From JBAXEO01 sp964541375 (lineage in GTDB: Bacteria > Actinomycetota > Coriobacteriia > Anaerosomatales > JAAXUF01), in NCBI GenBank assembly GCA_964541375.1, contig CAZIPT010000012.1:1-41440 (forward strand): DNA of 41,440 nucleotides, in the 5' to 3' direction. The notes under the pieces are model-generated. The model did not search any database. It was not told where the DNA came from and was given only the letters and a program-made list of their open reading frames with translations. Of the stretch, positions 31,872-39,960 are shown one piece after another. The position numbers and the translations under genes are program-made. How positions within the stretch are numbered: the stretch's first letter is position 1; each line of letters begins with the position of its first letter.

Positions 31872-32678
31872 CTACGTTGAGCCTGCACCGGCCTGCTCGG
31901 AGGCAGCGGCCTCCGCCGATTCCTTCCGCAGCCTCGTCGCCGTGTCGAACTCGGATGCGGTCAGATCTCCGGCGACAAGCTCGATCCCAAGGCTCTCCGC
32001 GAAACCCCGGACGACGGCCTCTCGGATCGTGCTTCTTGAGGGAGGTCCGTCGAGCAACGAATCGAGGGTGACGGTCTCGTCGGCGAGCCGTTGCGTCTCC
32101 TCGGCGCTGAGAAGGAATACCCGCGATTCGCGGTCAACGTCGCGTGAGATCGTGAATGAGCCGTGTTGGAGCACGGTGTCTCGCAGCCACACCTGAGCCG
32201 ACCCGGACAGCTTTCTGGCTCCGTACGAGAGGTCGGCCTTCGTCGCGTGCAGATAGCACGCAGCAGAGTCGCGGCTGCCGCGGGCCCGGGCTGTCAGGTT
32301 CGCGTCGACTCCGAGCCGCCGATACGCCGCTGCCAACCCCCCACAGAGCACGCTATAGGAGGCGCTGGTGCCTCTCGGCAGGCCATCGGAAACGCCGGCC
32401 ACGACGGAGTAGGTGACCTCGTCGTCGTGCAGCACGCCTCGCCCGCCCGTGAAGCGCCGGACCACGTCGATTCCACCGGCCGAGCAGAACTCCTCGTCTA
32501 TCGACTCCCGCTCCTGGAACCGCCCGAGCGTGACGGTCGGACGCTCCCAACCGTAGAGTCGCAGCGTCGGAGGGGCCTCGCCGGCCTCGCGAGCGAGCTG
32601 GATGGCCCGGTCGAGCGCCATGTTCCAGGCGCCCTGGGCCGGGCCGTCATCGATCAGCAGTCGCCACGGGGCGGTCAC
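31872..32678 (-). CDS. lipoate-protein ligase A family protein
   Basis: A 268-residue member of the biotin/lipoate A/B ligase family. The first conserved part is WRLLIDDGPAQGAWNMALD; then RRFTGGRGVLHDDE, the FTGGR form of the RRxSGGGxVxHD signature, and ARKLSGSAQVWLRD with the expected catalytic lysine. GTG 32678 is chosen because the fold begins two residues later; the open frame extends 19 codons inside gcvPB. The gene follows gcvPB with an 11-base overlap of the end region, so it likely lipoylates GcvH encoded three genes upstream. An octanoyltransferase (LipM type) is the alternative. Confidence 0.85.
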   Translation of the reverse strand: MTAPWRLLIDDGPAQGAWNMALDRAIQLAREAGEAPPTLRLYGWERPTVTLGRFQERESIDEEFCSAGGIDVVRRFTGGRGVLHDDEVTYSVVAGVSDGLPRGTSASYSVLCGGLAAAYRRLGVDANLTARARGSRDSAACYLHATKADLSYGARKLSGSAQVWLRDTVLQHGSFTISRDVDRESRVFLLSAEETQRLADETVTLDSLLDGPPSRSTIREAVVRGFAESLGIELVAGDLTASEFDTATRLRKESAEAAASEQAGAGST

Positions 32679-32688
32679 AACGCGTCGG

Positions 32689-34188
32689 TCACTCCTCGAC
32701 TCGGCGATAGCGTAGGTCGGGATTGCGCGCGGCACCGGCCTCGTCGAGCCTGCGCACCGGCGTCGTGTACGGGGCGCCCTTCACGAGTTCGGGGTCGGAC
32801 GCAGCCTCGCGAGCGATAGTCAGCATGACCTCGGCAAAGGCATCGAGCGCCTCAAGCGGCTCGGTCTCGGTCGGCTCGATCATCATCGCTTCCTCGACCA
32901 GCATCGGGAAGTAGACGGTGGGCGGGTGGAAACCGTAGTCGAGCAGCCGCTTGGCCATGTCCAGGGTGCGCACACCGTTCTCGCGCTTCTGGCGTCCACC
33001 GCTCATCACGAACTCGTGCATGCAGGTGCGGCCGTAGGGGACTTCAAAAGCGTCCTGCAGCAGCACCTTGAGGTAGTTGGCCGACAGGACCGCCTGCTCG
33101 GCGACCTCAGTCAGCCCCTCCCCTCCCAGCGCGCACACGTACGCGTAGGCGCGCACCAGGACCCCGAAGTTGCCGTAGTAACTGCGCACCCGACCGATGG
33201 TGTGCTCCGGCCATCCAAGGCCGAAAGACCCGTCCTCGAAGTCCACAGGCAACGGGCCGGGCAGGAAGGCAGCAAGCTCCTCGGTCACGCAGACAGGGCC
33301 GGAACCGGGCCCGCCGCCGCCGTGCGGTGTTGAGAACGTCTTGTGCAGGTTGATGTGCATGGCGTCGAAACCCATGTCGCCCGGACGAGCCTTGCCGAGA
33401 ATGGCGTTGAGGTTGGCACCATCGCAGTAGGCATAGGCGCCCACGGCGTGCACTGCCTCGGTGATCTCTGCGATCTGCGAATCGAAAAGGCCGATCGTTG
33501 ACGGGTTCGTGAGCATGAAGGCCGCCGTGTCGGAATCGAGTGCTGCCTTCAGAGCTTCGAGGTCGACCTCACCGTGATCGTTGCTCGGGATGGTGACCGT
33601 GTCCCAGCCGCACATGGACACGCTCGCGGGGTTGGTTCCGTGCGCGGTGTCGGGAATGATGACCTTCTTGCGGGCATCGCCCCGGGCCGTGTGCGCCGCC
33701 CGGAAGACCATCAGCGCCGTCAGCTCTCCGTGGGCGCCCGCGGCGGGCTGAAGCGTCACACCCGGGAGACCCGAAATCTCGGCGAGCACGTCGCTCAGAC
33801 CGACCATGAGCTCAAGTGCCCCCTGGACCGACGCCTCAGGCTGATACGGGTGCAGCCCGGCGAAGCCGGGGAGCCGGCACGCGTCCTCGTTGATGCGTGG
33901 GTTGTACTTCATCGTGCAGGAACCCAGCGGGTACATGCCTGAGTCGACGCCGAAGTTCATGGACGCAAGATGGGCGTAGTGGCGCATGATCTCGAGCTCA
34001 GTGACGTGCGGCAGCACCAGGGGCGTCGTACGAGCACGACCGCCCAGGAGCTCGTCAACGGCCGCCATCGGCACGTCGAGGGGCGGTGCTTCGACACAAC
34101 GCGATTCGGGAGAGCCGATGTCGAAAACCAGCGCGCGAGGGCCTCGTGCAGGAGCGGCGCCCGGAGTGTGTGCGAGCTTCTCGGTCAC
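32689..34188 (-). CDS. gcvPB: glycine dehydrogenase (decarboxylating) subunit 2
   Basis: Catalytic PLP half of the split P-protein of the glycine cleavage system. The 499-residue protein has the PLP lysine Lys283 in INLHKTFSTPHGGGGPGSGP and an N-terminal MNFGVDSGMYPLGSCTMKYNPR (shortened: GMYPLGSCTMKYNPR) segment of the family. Together with GcvPA it decarboxylates glycine and passes the aminomethyl group to the lipoyl arm of GcvH. The GTG start overlaps the gcvPA stop by 4 bp. Confidence 0.96.
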   Translation of the reverse strand: MTEKLAHTPGAAPARGPRALVFDIGSPESRCVEAPPLDVPMAAVDELLGGRARTTPLVLPHVTELEIMRHYAHLASMNFGVDSGMYPLGSCTMKYNPRINEDACRLPGFAGLHPYQPEASVQGALELMVGLSDVLAEISGLPGVTLQPAAGAHGELTALMVFRAAHTARGDARKKVIIPDTAHGTNPASVSMCGWDTVTIPSNDHGEVDLEALKAALDSDTAAFMLTNPSTIGLFDSQIAEITEAVHAVGAYAYCDGANLNAILGKARPGDMGFDAMHINLHKTFSTPHGGGGPGSGPVCVTEELAAFLPGPLPVDFEDGSFGLGWPEHTIGRVRSYYGNFGVLVRAYAYVCALGGEGLTEVAEQAVLSANYLKVLLQDAFEVPYGRTCMHEFVMSGGRQKRENGVRTLDMAKRLLDYGFHPPTVYFPMLVEEAMMIEPTETEPLEALDAFAEVMLTIAREAASDPELVKGAPYTTPVRRLDEAGAARNPDLRYRRVEE

Positions 34189-35585
34189 AGTGACGCCACC
34201 TCCTGGGCAAACGCGTCGATCTCCTCACGCGTCGTCTTCTCCGTGGCCGCGAACAGGACGAGGTTGGAACCGGCCGCAGGTAACGCCCCAGTGGGAGGCT
34301 CGGCTTCGACGTCGGAGACGTCGACTCCAGCGAAGAAGCCGCGCGCCATCAGTTCGTCCTGCATCGACCGGACGTCACCCAGGTACTCGAGGGCGAACTC
34401 GTAGCCGAACGGCGCGTCCCACGGAGCACGGAAGCGGCCGGTGGCCAGCAGCTGCTCGCGCAGGTAGTGCGCCTTAGCCACACACGCGCGTGCGATGCCC
34501 GCAAGTCCCTCCGCGCCGACCGCCGAGAGATACGCGCCGGCGGCAAGCGCATTGAGGGCGTGGTTGCTACAGATGTTGCTGGTCGCCTTCTCTCGGCGGA
34601 TGTGCTGCTCGCGGGTGGAGAGCGTGAGCACGAAAGCCATGGCACCGTCGACGTCTGTCGTGCGACCTACGACGCGTCCCGGCATCTGGCGGACGTGTTC
34701 TTGTCGGCAGGTGAAGAAGCCGAGCCCGGGACCGCCGTACGATGTCGCACCGCCCAGCGGCTGACCCTCCCCGACCACGATGTCGGCTCCGTACGTGCTG
34801 GGAGGCTCCTGGATGCCGAGAAGGATGGGGTTCGACGCGACGACCAGCAAGGCGCCGGAGTCGTGGGCCATGCTGGCGATCCGCTCGAGATCCTCGAAGG
34901 AGCCGAAGAAGTTGGGTGACTGGACCAGCACGGCAGCCACGTCGCCCTCGGCCAGTACGTCAGCGAGACCCCTTGAGACCGAGTCGCTGGCGGCCGGAAG
35001 CTCGACCGTGCCGGCCGTAGTGTCGATCGTTGCCGGCGCAGCGACGGTGAACTGCCCCGCGTCGGCATAGGTCGCAAGCGTGTTCTGCCACTCGGGGTGG
35101 ACCGTCGGCAAACAGGCGACCTTGCCGCGACGGGTCACTCGGCAAGCCATGAGGGCCGCCTCGACGAGCGCCGTCGCGCCGTCGTACATGGACGCGTTAG
35201 AGACTTCCATCCCTGTGAGTGCACACATCATCGACTGGTACTCGTAGATGGCCTGCAGCGTGCCCTGGCTGACCTCGGGCTGATACGGCGTGTACGCCGT
35301 GAAGAACTCCGGCTTCGAGATCACGTGGTCGACGACGCTCGGCACGTAGTGGTCGTAGCATCCGGCGCCCATGAAGCTGACCAGCTCAGAGGCGGGGACG
35401 TTCTCGTCGGCGAGCGCAGCCAGATGCGACGACAGTTCAATTTCCGAGAGACCCTCCGGCAGGTCCAACGGACCCTCAAGCCTTACAGCCTCAGGGATGA
35501 CCTCGAAGAGCGCGTCGACGTCTTTGACGCCGACAGCGCGAAGCATGGCTTCGCGCTGTTCGCACGTGACAGGTATGTATCGCAT
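34185..35585 (-). CDS. gcvPA: glycine dehydrogenase (decarboxylating) subunit 1
   Basis: Regulatory/structural half of the split P-protein, 466 residues. Family segments: MRYIPVTCEQREAML, FMGAGCYDHYVPSVV, YTPYQPEVSQGTLQ and SNICSNHALNALAA. ATG 35585 lies 5 bp after the gcvH stop. A split P-protein is the usual form in Gram-positive and anaerobic bacteria, whereas proteobacteria use a fused chain. Confidence 0.96.
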   Translation of the reverse strand: MRYIPVTCEQREAMLRAVGVKDVDALFEVIPEAVRLEGPLDLPEGLSEIELSSHLAALADENVPASELVSFMGAGCYDHYVPSVVDHVISKPEFFTAYTPYQPEVSQGTLQAIYEYQSMMCALTGMEVSNASMYDGATALVEAALMACRVTRRGKVACLPTVHPEWQNTLATYADAGQFTVAAPATIDTTAGTVELPAASDSVSRGLADVLAEGDVAAVLVQSPNFFGSFEDLERIASMAHDSGALLVVASNPILLGIQEPPSTYGADIVVGEGQPLGGATSYGGPGLGFFTCRQEHVRQMPGRVVGRTTDVDGAMAFVLTLSTREQHIRREKATSNICSNHALNALAAGAYLSAVGAEGLAGIARACVAKAHYLREQLLATGRFRAPWDAPFGYEFALEYLGDVRSMQDELMARGFFAGVDVSDVEAEPPTGALPAAGSNLVLFAATEKTTREEIDAFAQEVASL

Positions 35586-35590
35586 ACGGG

Positions 35591-35974
35591 CTAGCCTTCG
35601 GTGATAAAGGCGTCGTACTCCTCGGCGCTCAACAGCGCGTCGAGCTCGTTGATGTCGTCCAGGCGCACCTTGACCATCCAGCCGGCGCCGTGAGGCTCGG
35701 CGTTGACGGTTTCCGGAGTGTCTCCCAGAGCCGAGTTGACCTCGACGATCTCGCCTGAGACCGGTGCGAAGAGTTCCGAGACGGACTTGACCGACTCGAT
35801 CTCGCCAAAGGAATCACCCACGGACAGCGTGTCACCGCTCGCGGGCAGGTCCACGTAGACCACCTCGCCGAGCTGGTCCTGAGCGAACTCGGAGATACCT
35901 ACGGTGGCTACGCCATCCTCGACGAGGACCCATTCGTGCTCTTTCGAGTACTTACGATCACTGGGGTGTGCCAT
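35591..35974 (-). CDS. gcvH: glycine cleavage system H protein
   Basis: Lipoyl carrier protein of the glycine cleavage system, 127 residues, the standard size. The lipoylated lysine is Lys63 in IESVKSVSE; the N-terminal YSKEHEWVLVED and the C-terminal AEEYDAFI are typical. ATG 35974 is chosen (AAGGAG 12 bases upstream); the open frame extends 57 codons without resemblance. It lies between gcvT and gcvPA. Lipoylation is probably by the ligase-family protein encoded three genes downstream. Confidence 0.97.
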   Translation of the reverse strand: MAHPSDRKYSKEHEWVLVEDGVATVGISEFAQDQLGEVVYVDLPASGDTLSVGDSFGEIESVKSVSELFAPVSGEIVEVNSALGDTPETVNAEPHGAGWMVKVRLDDINELDALLSAEEYDAFITEG

Positions 35975-36014
35975 AGCTTCGAAGCGCTCCTTCCGTTGGC
36001 TGACGAGCGGCCGG

Positions 36015-37112
36015 TTAGGCCGACAACGATGTAGATGTGACGAACGGCGGCTTGACCACGGTGGCCGGTAGTGTCCTTCTGCGAACCTCGACCAGCAGTT
36101 CAGTCCCCTCCTCGGCGAGCGCGATGGGAACGTATGCGGTCGCAATTCCCGTCTCCAACGTCGGGGAGAAGCTACCGCTCGCTACCTTACCCACCACGAC
36201 GTCCCCGTGCAACACGGGCATTCCGTGCCGCGGGATGGCACCGTCGATCTTGAGTCCGACGAGCTTGGTGCTTGGGCCGGTCTCACGAACCTGCGCGACG
36301 GCATCCGCGCCTACGTAGCCCGACTTGTCCCTCGGTACGACCCAGCCGAGTCCCGCCGAGATGGGGTCTACCGTGCGATCCATGTCGCTGCCGTACAACG
36401 GGTAGCCCATCTCAAGGCGCAGCGTATCTCGAGCTCCCAGACCGACAGGGCTGACCTCGGCAAACGAGAGGATTGCGCGCCATAGCTGCGGTGCCGTCGA
36501 GGCAGAGGTGAGGATCTCGACACCGTCCTCGCCTGTGTAGCCGGTCCTGGCAACAAGCGCCGGAACGGTGTCGAGCAGCGCTTCGCCGATCGTGAAGCGA
36601 CCAGGAGGCTCCCAAGCCTCTCCCGCGAGCTCCTTGACGATTCCCACGGCCCTTGGGCCCTGCAGCGCGATGAGCGACGTCCGCGCGGACTCGTCGACGA
36701 GTTCGACCTCGGCCGAACAGTGCGCTCTCAGCCATGCGAAATCGACTTCGTGGTTCGACGCGTTTGCGATGATCAAGTACTCGATGTCACCGGAGTGGTA
36801 GACGATCAGGTCATCGATGATGTGCCCGTCGTCATCGAGCAGAAGCGTGTACTGCGCTTGACCAAGCTGAGAGATCTTCGCGAGGTCGTTGGTCAGCACG
36901 CCCTGCAGAAAGTCGAACGCTCCAAACCCGAACACCCGGAACTCAGCCATGTGCCCGACGTCGAAGACGCCTGCCGAGCGCCTCACCGCCCGGTGCTCCT
37001 CGATGATTCCGGCGTACTGCACCGGCATCTCCCAACCAGCGAACGGCACCATCCGCGCACCGAGCGCGAGATGCTCCTCGTACAGAGCGGTGCGCTTGAG
37101 TTGATCCGACAT
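36015..37112 (-). CDS. gcvT: aminomethyltransferase (glycine cleavage T protein)
   Basis: Transfers the methylene carbon from the H-protein lipoyl arm to tetrahydrofolate, releasing ammonia. The 365-residue protein has RMVPFAGWEMPVQY, GVFDVGHMAEFRVFG and ANASNHEVDFAWL, as expected, and a C-terminal half with GEIV-like barrel sequence. ATG 37112 has GGAGG upstream; a longer frame of 46 more codons is not supported. It is the first gene of the gcvT-H-PA-PB-ligase run. I saw no glycine riboswitch in the 85 bp upstream. Confidence 0.96.
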   Translation of the reverse strand: MSDQLKRTALYEEHLALGARMVPFAGWEMPVQYAGIIEEHRAVRRSAGVFDVGHMAEFRVFGFGAFDFLQGVLTNDLAKISQLGQAQYTLLLDDDGHIIDDLIVYHSGDIEYLIIANASNHEVDFAWLRAHCSAEVELVDESARTSLIALQGPRAVGIVKELAGEAWEPPGRFTIGEALLDTVPALVARTGYTGEDGVEILTSASTAPQLWRAILSFAEVSPVGLGARDTLRLEMGYPLYGSDMDRTVDPISAGLGWVVPRDKSGYVGADAVAQVRETGPSTKLVGLKIDGAIPRHGMPVLHGDVVVGKVASGSFSPTLETGIATAYVPIALAEEGTELLVEVRRRTLPATVVKPPFVTSTSLSA

Positions 37113-37197
37113 ACTTGCCTCCACGCTAAAGGGGGTGGACGTTAGTGATCGAGTTCTTTCCGGAATGCGTCTGGCCGCGCCCGCGTCGCGCGACGCA

Positions 37198-38430
37198 TCA
37201 GATGGGCGCCGCCACCGAAGCCGGGCCCCCGAAGACCTTACGCCATCCACGGACTGATGCGATCCACAACCGTTCGAACGGATTGGGCCGCTTCACGTCC
37301 CTGGTCGCGACCAGCGGAACGCGTGCGATCATCTGTCCTGCCTGCGTGAACGTCGCGACGCCAACCGGCTGACCCTGCTTGATCGGCGCCGGAAGCGTGC
37401 CGACCGTGACCGTGCGCGTGATCGGGCCACTGACGTCGAGGACCGACACGGTCTCATCGCGCGAGATCGCTGCGGGCACACGCTGGTCGAGATAGTCTGA
37501 CACGGGCGCCTCGGCGACCACGGTTCCGGCGGTAGCGAGCAGCTGCGGCCGGTAGTGCGCGAAGCCCCAGTCGAGCAGCTCGCGCGCTTCTCGGAATCGC
37601 TGCAGCTCAGAAGTGGTCCCCAGTACGACCGCGTAGAGCGTGAGCCCGTCTCGCTGGGCCGCCGAGAGAACCGAGTAGCCGGCCTTATCGGTGAAGCCGG
37701 TCTTGATCCCGATTGCGCCTGCGTAGTTGCCGATGAGCAAGTCGGTGCTCTGAAGCCGTTCCTTCCGCGCTCCCGAACCGATCACGACCGTCTTCATCGC
37801 CACGATCTCGCGGAACCGCGGCTTGGTCATCGCGTAGCGCCCGAGCGTGGCGAGGTCCTCGGCTGTGGTGTAGTGACCCGGCTCGTCGAGGCCATGGGCG
37901 TTGGTGAAGTGCGTGTTCTTGAGCCCCAGCTCCGCCGCCTTGTCGTTCATCATTTGGACGAACGCCTCGTCTGAACCGGCGACGTTTCGCGCGATCGCCA
38001 CGGCGGCGTCGTTGCCCGACTTCACCAGGAGCGCTTGCAGCACTTGGTCCATCGGAAGCTTCTCGCCGGGTCTGAGAAACGCCGTGGACTCCCCCACCTG
38101 TACCGATGCCTTGGGAATCGTGACCATCGTATTGAGGTCGGCGTGTTCCATCGCGACCACAGCGGTCATCACCTTGGTGATGCTCGCCATTGCACGGCGC
38201 TCAGTGTCGCGCCGAGACCAGAGCACCCTCCCTTCGCCATCGACGAGCGCACCGGCCTTCATGGTGACGTCGGGAAGGGTCGCCGCCGAGAGACCCCGCT
38301 TCGAAGCAGGCACCCCGTCGACCATGTCCGGTGACTTGGCCGCCGCAAGCGCGCCACCGGGGAAAAGGAGCGCAATCGCGACGGCGACGCCCACGCCGGC
38401 AGCCGACAGCCTCAAACCGTTGCCGGCCAC
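37198..38430 (-). CDS. D-alanyl-D-alanine carboxypeptidase (class A low-molecular-weight PBP)
   Basis: Exported serine peptidase that trims pentapeptides in peptidoglycan. All three active-site motifs are seen: ASITK (SxxK), SGNDAAVAIA (SxN) and KTGFTDKAG (KTG). A signal peptide (about 30 residues, ending ALAAA) begins at the chosen GTG 38430, and the C-terminal PBP5-like domain ends with an amphipathic stretch (NPFERLWIASVRGWRKVF) that may bind the membrane. The start is uncertain: ATG 38574 is also in frame with a weak AGGAA, but adds 48 Arg-rich residues before the signal peptide. 85 bp separate it from gcvT. Confidence 0.9.
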   Translation of the reverse strand: MAGNGLRLSAAGVGVAVAIALLFPGGALAAAKSPDMVDGVPASKRGLSAATLPDVTMKAGALVDGEGRVLWSRRDTERRAMASITKVMTAVVAMEHADLNTMVTIPKASVQVGESTAFLRPGEKLPMDQVLQALLVKSGNDAAVAIARNVAGSDEAFVQMMNDKAAELGLKNTHFTNAHGLDEPGHYTTAEDLATLGRYAMTKPRFREIVAMKTVVIGSGARKERLQSTDLLIGNYAGAIGIKTGFTDKAGYSVLSAAQRDGLTLYAVVLGTTSELQRFREARELLDWGFAHYRPQLLATAGTVVAEAPVSDYLDQRVPAAISRDETVSVLDVSGPITRTVTVGTLPAPIKQGQPVGVATFTQAGQMIARVPLVATRDVKRPNPFERLWIASVRGWRKVFGGPASVAAPI

Positions 38431-38725
38431 GGTCCTGACGACAGATCCCGAACTGCAGGATCTTCCAGCGCGCGGTATTGTGTGAGGGTAGATCCGCCTT
38501 GTGGCGCGACGCAGCGTGACCCCGTCTGCAGGCTCGGTGTCATGTAGCGACGTCTGTGTGAGAAGGAGTTGCATTGCGTTCCTGTCGGAGTTCAGTGCTT
38601 TGCCAGAGTGGTAGAGCAACGCCTACGCCGATTCAGCGGCAGCTGCAAGCGCCAATCAGTCGTGGATTTGAGCCAACAAAGTCTACTACGCGGTGCGCGA
38701 CGACCGGTGAACAACGGGTGCAACG
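38431..38725. other. intergenic region, divergent, nothing clear
   Basis: About 295 bp between the divergently transcribed carboxypeptidase and the membrane protein. I see no ORF of note, no strong promoter pair and no hairpin. It would contain the divergent promoters. If the carboxypeptidase starts at 38574 the gap shrinks to about 150 bp. Confidence 0.35.
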
Positions 38726-39541
38726 ATGAATTACGTCCGATTCGAGCGGCTGGTCGTGGGCGCTGGTGCTGTAGCCGTATTCGGCTCGATCATGATCTCG
38801 GTCGCCGCCAACGGCTGGCCCGGCTGGCCCAGTCTCCTCTCTCAGCTGCTGATACTCCCTGTGCTGATCGTCGCGGTCCACTACGGACGCAACCCCGGCC
38901 TCATGGCGGCGGTCGCAGCATCAGCGGCGTTCGTGGTCATGGAGATTCCGTCCCTTGCCGTGCCGGGGGGACCGGCCACCCCAGATCTGGTCATGATTGC
39001 CTACACCATCTCGGCGTACGGCATCGTCGGGATTGTCGGCGGCGACATCTGTGGCCGTGTGAAGTACTTCTTCGGACGCTATGGCGAATCGACGAGCATC
39101 GATGACTGGAGCCACGTCTACAACCAGCGCAAGGCATCTGAACTGCTCGAGAACGCCCGCGTCCGCTTCACGCGCTACGGGGAGCCGTTCTCGGTGGTCG
39201 TCATCGTCCAGGCCGCCTCACTGTTCGCCGGATTGCGGCCTACCCGCCAACGTGCGCTCGTGCGGGCAGTAGCGAATCACATCCGCGGCGACGTGCGGAT
39301 GGTGGACGAGGTGGCCCGGCTCGAAGACGGCCGCTTCCTGGTCCTCCTTCCGCACACGCCTCGTGAGGGCGGGCTCGTGGTAACCGAGCGGCTCGCCCAG
39401 GGGGTCCGAGACACCCTCGGCGCCGTCGAGGACAGCGTTACCGCCCGGTGCTTGTCGGCCGGCGAGGACGAGGTGGAGCTCGCCTCGCTCGCGGCTCACA
39501 TCGCCCCGGAGGCTGCGGACTACTCCGGATCGAGAGAGTAG
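38726..39541 (+). CDS. membrane protein with degenerate GGDEF-like domain
   Basis: A 271-residue protein. The first 110 residues hold about four membrane segments (for example SLLSQLLILPVLIVAVHYG). The C-terminal part, from about 122 (DDWSHVYNQRKASELLENAR), follows the layout of a GGDEF domain (FSVVVIVQAAS; VRMVDEVARLEDGRFLVLLPHTP), but the catalytic GG(D/E)EF is replaced by LEDGRF. It therefore should not make c-di-GMP; it could bind nucleotide or act as a scaffold. No RBS stands out at the ATG. It ends in a 22 bp convergent overlap with the ACT gene. Function unknown. Confidence 0.7.
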   Translation: MNYVRFERLVVGAGAVAVFGSIMISVAANGWPGWPSLLSQLLILPVLIVAVHYGRNPGLMAAVAASAAFVVMEIPSLAVPGGPATPDLVMIAYTISAYGIVGIVGGDICGRVKYFFGRYGESTSIDDWSHVYNQRKASELLENARVRFTRYGEPFSVVVIVQAASLFAGLRPTRQRALVRAVANHIRGDVRMVDEVARLEDGRFLVLLPHTPREGGLVVTERLAQGVRDTLGAVEDSVTARCLSAGEDEVELASLAAHIAPEAADYSGSRE

Positions 39542-39954
39542 AGCGCGTCGGCGGGAAGCACCCTGAAGCCCGCCGCGGTCAGGGTCTCGACCGCGCCGGG
39601 GTCGTCGACTTTCAGCACGTCAACCGCAGACGCTCCCTGTGGCTTCACGAAGCAGTATGCGTATTCAACGTTCTTGTTCTCGCGCCCGAGCGTCTCGAGG
39701 ACGTCGGCGAGTCCGCCTGGACGATCGGGAACCTCGACGGCGACCACGGGGGTCAGGGTGACGCTGAAGCCCATCCCCTCCAAGATCCCCCGGGCCGCAC
39801 GCGGCGTGTCGCAGATGATTCGCACCACGCCAAAGCTTTCGGTGTCGGCAACCATCAGTGCGTGCATGTCGATGCCCGCATCGCCGAGGGCCCTGGTGAG
39901 TTCGGCCAGTCTGCCGGTGCTGTTCTCAAGAAACACTGAGACCTGCTCGACCAT
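39520..39954 (-). CDS. tandem ACT-domain protein, paaK-linked
   Basis: A 144-residue protein of two ACT domains, opening MVEQVSVFLENSTGRLAELTR, second domain at about 70 (VAVEVPDRPGGLADVL). It is the counterpart of the protein at 23272-23688. ATG 39954 and GTG 39957 are both possible starts; the first is chosen because it gives the usual MVEQ opening. It lies 6 bp after the second paaK. The 3' end overlaps by 22 bp with the plus-strand gene. Confidence 0.82.
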   Translation of the reverse strand: MVEQVSVFLENSTGRLAELTRALGDAGIDMHALMVADTESFGVVRIICDTPRAARGILEGMGFSVTLTPVVAVEVPDRPGGLADVLETLGRENKNVEYAYCFVKPQGASAVDVLKVDDPGAVETLTAAGFRVLPADALYSLDPE

Positions 39955-39960
39955 CACAGA

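Noticed and set aside
37113..37197. Glycine riboswitch upstream of gcvT
   Set aside because: Only 85 bp between genes and no conserved glycine-aptamer segments seen; it has competing GC-rich inverted repeats but no aptamer signature.
38608..38632. D-arm-like string (TGGTAGAGC) suggesting a tRNA
   Set aside because: No matching acceptor stem, anticodon arm or T-arm GGTTCGAATCC is found downstream.
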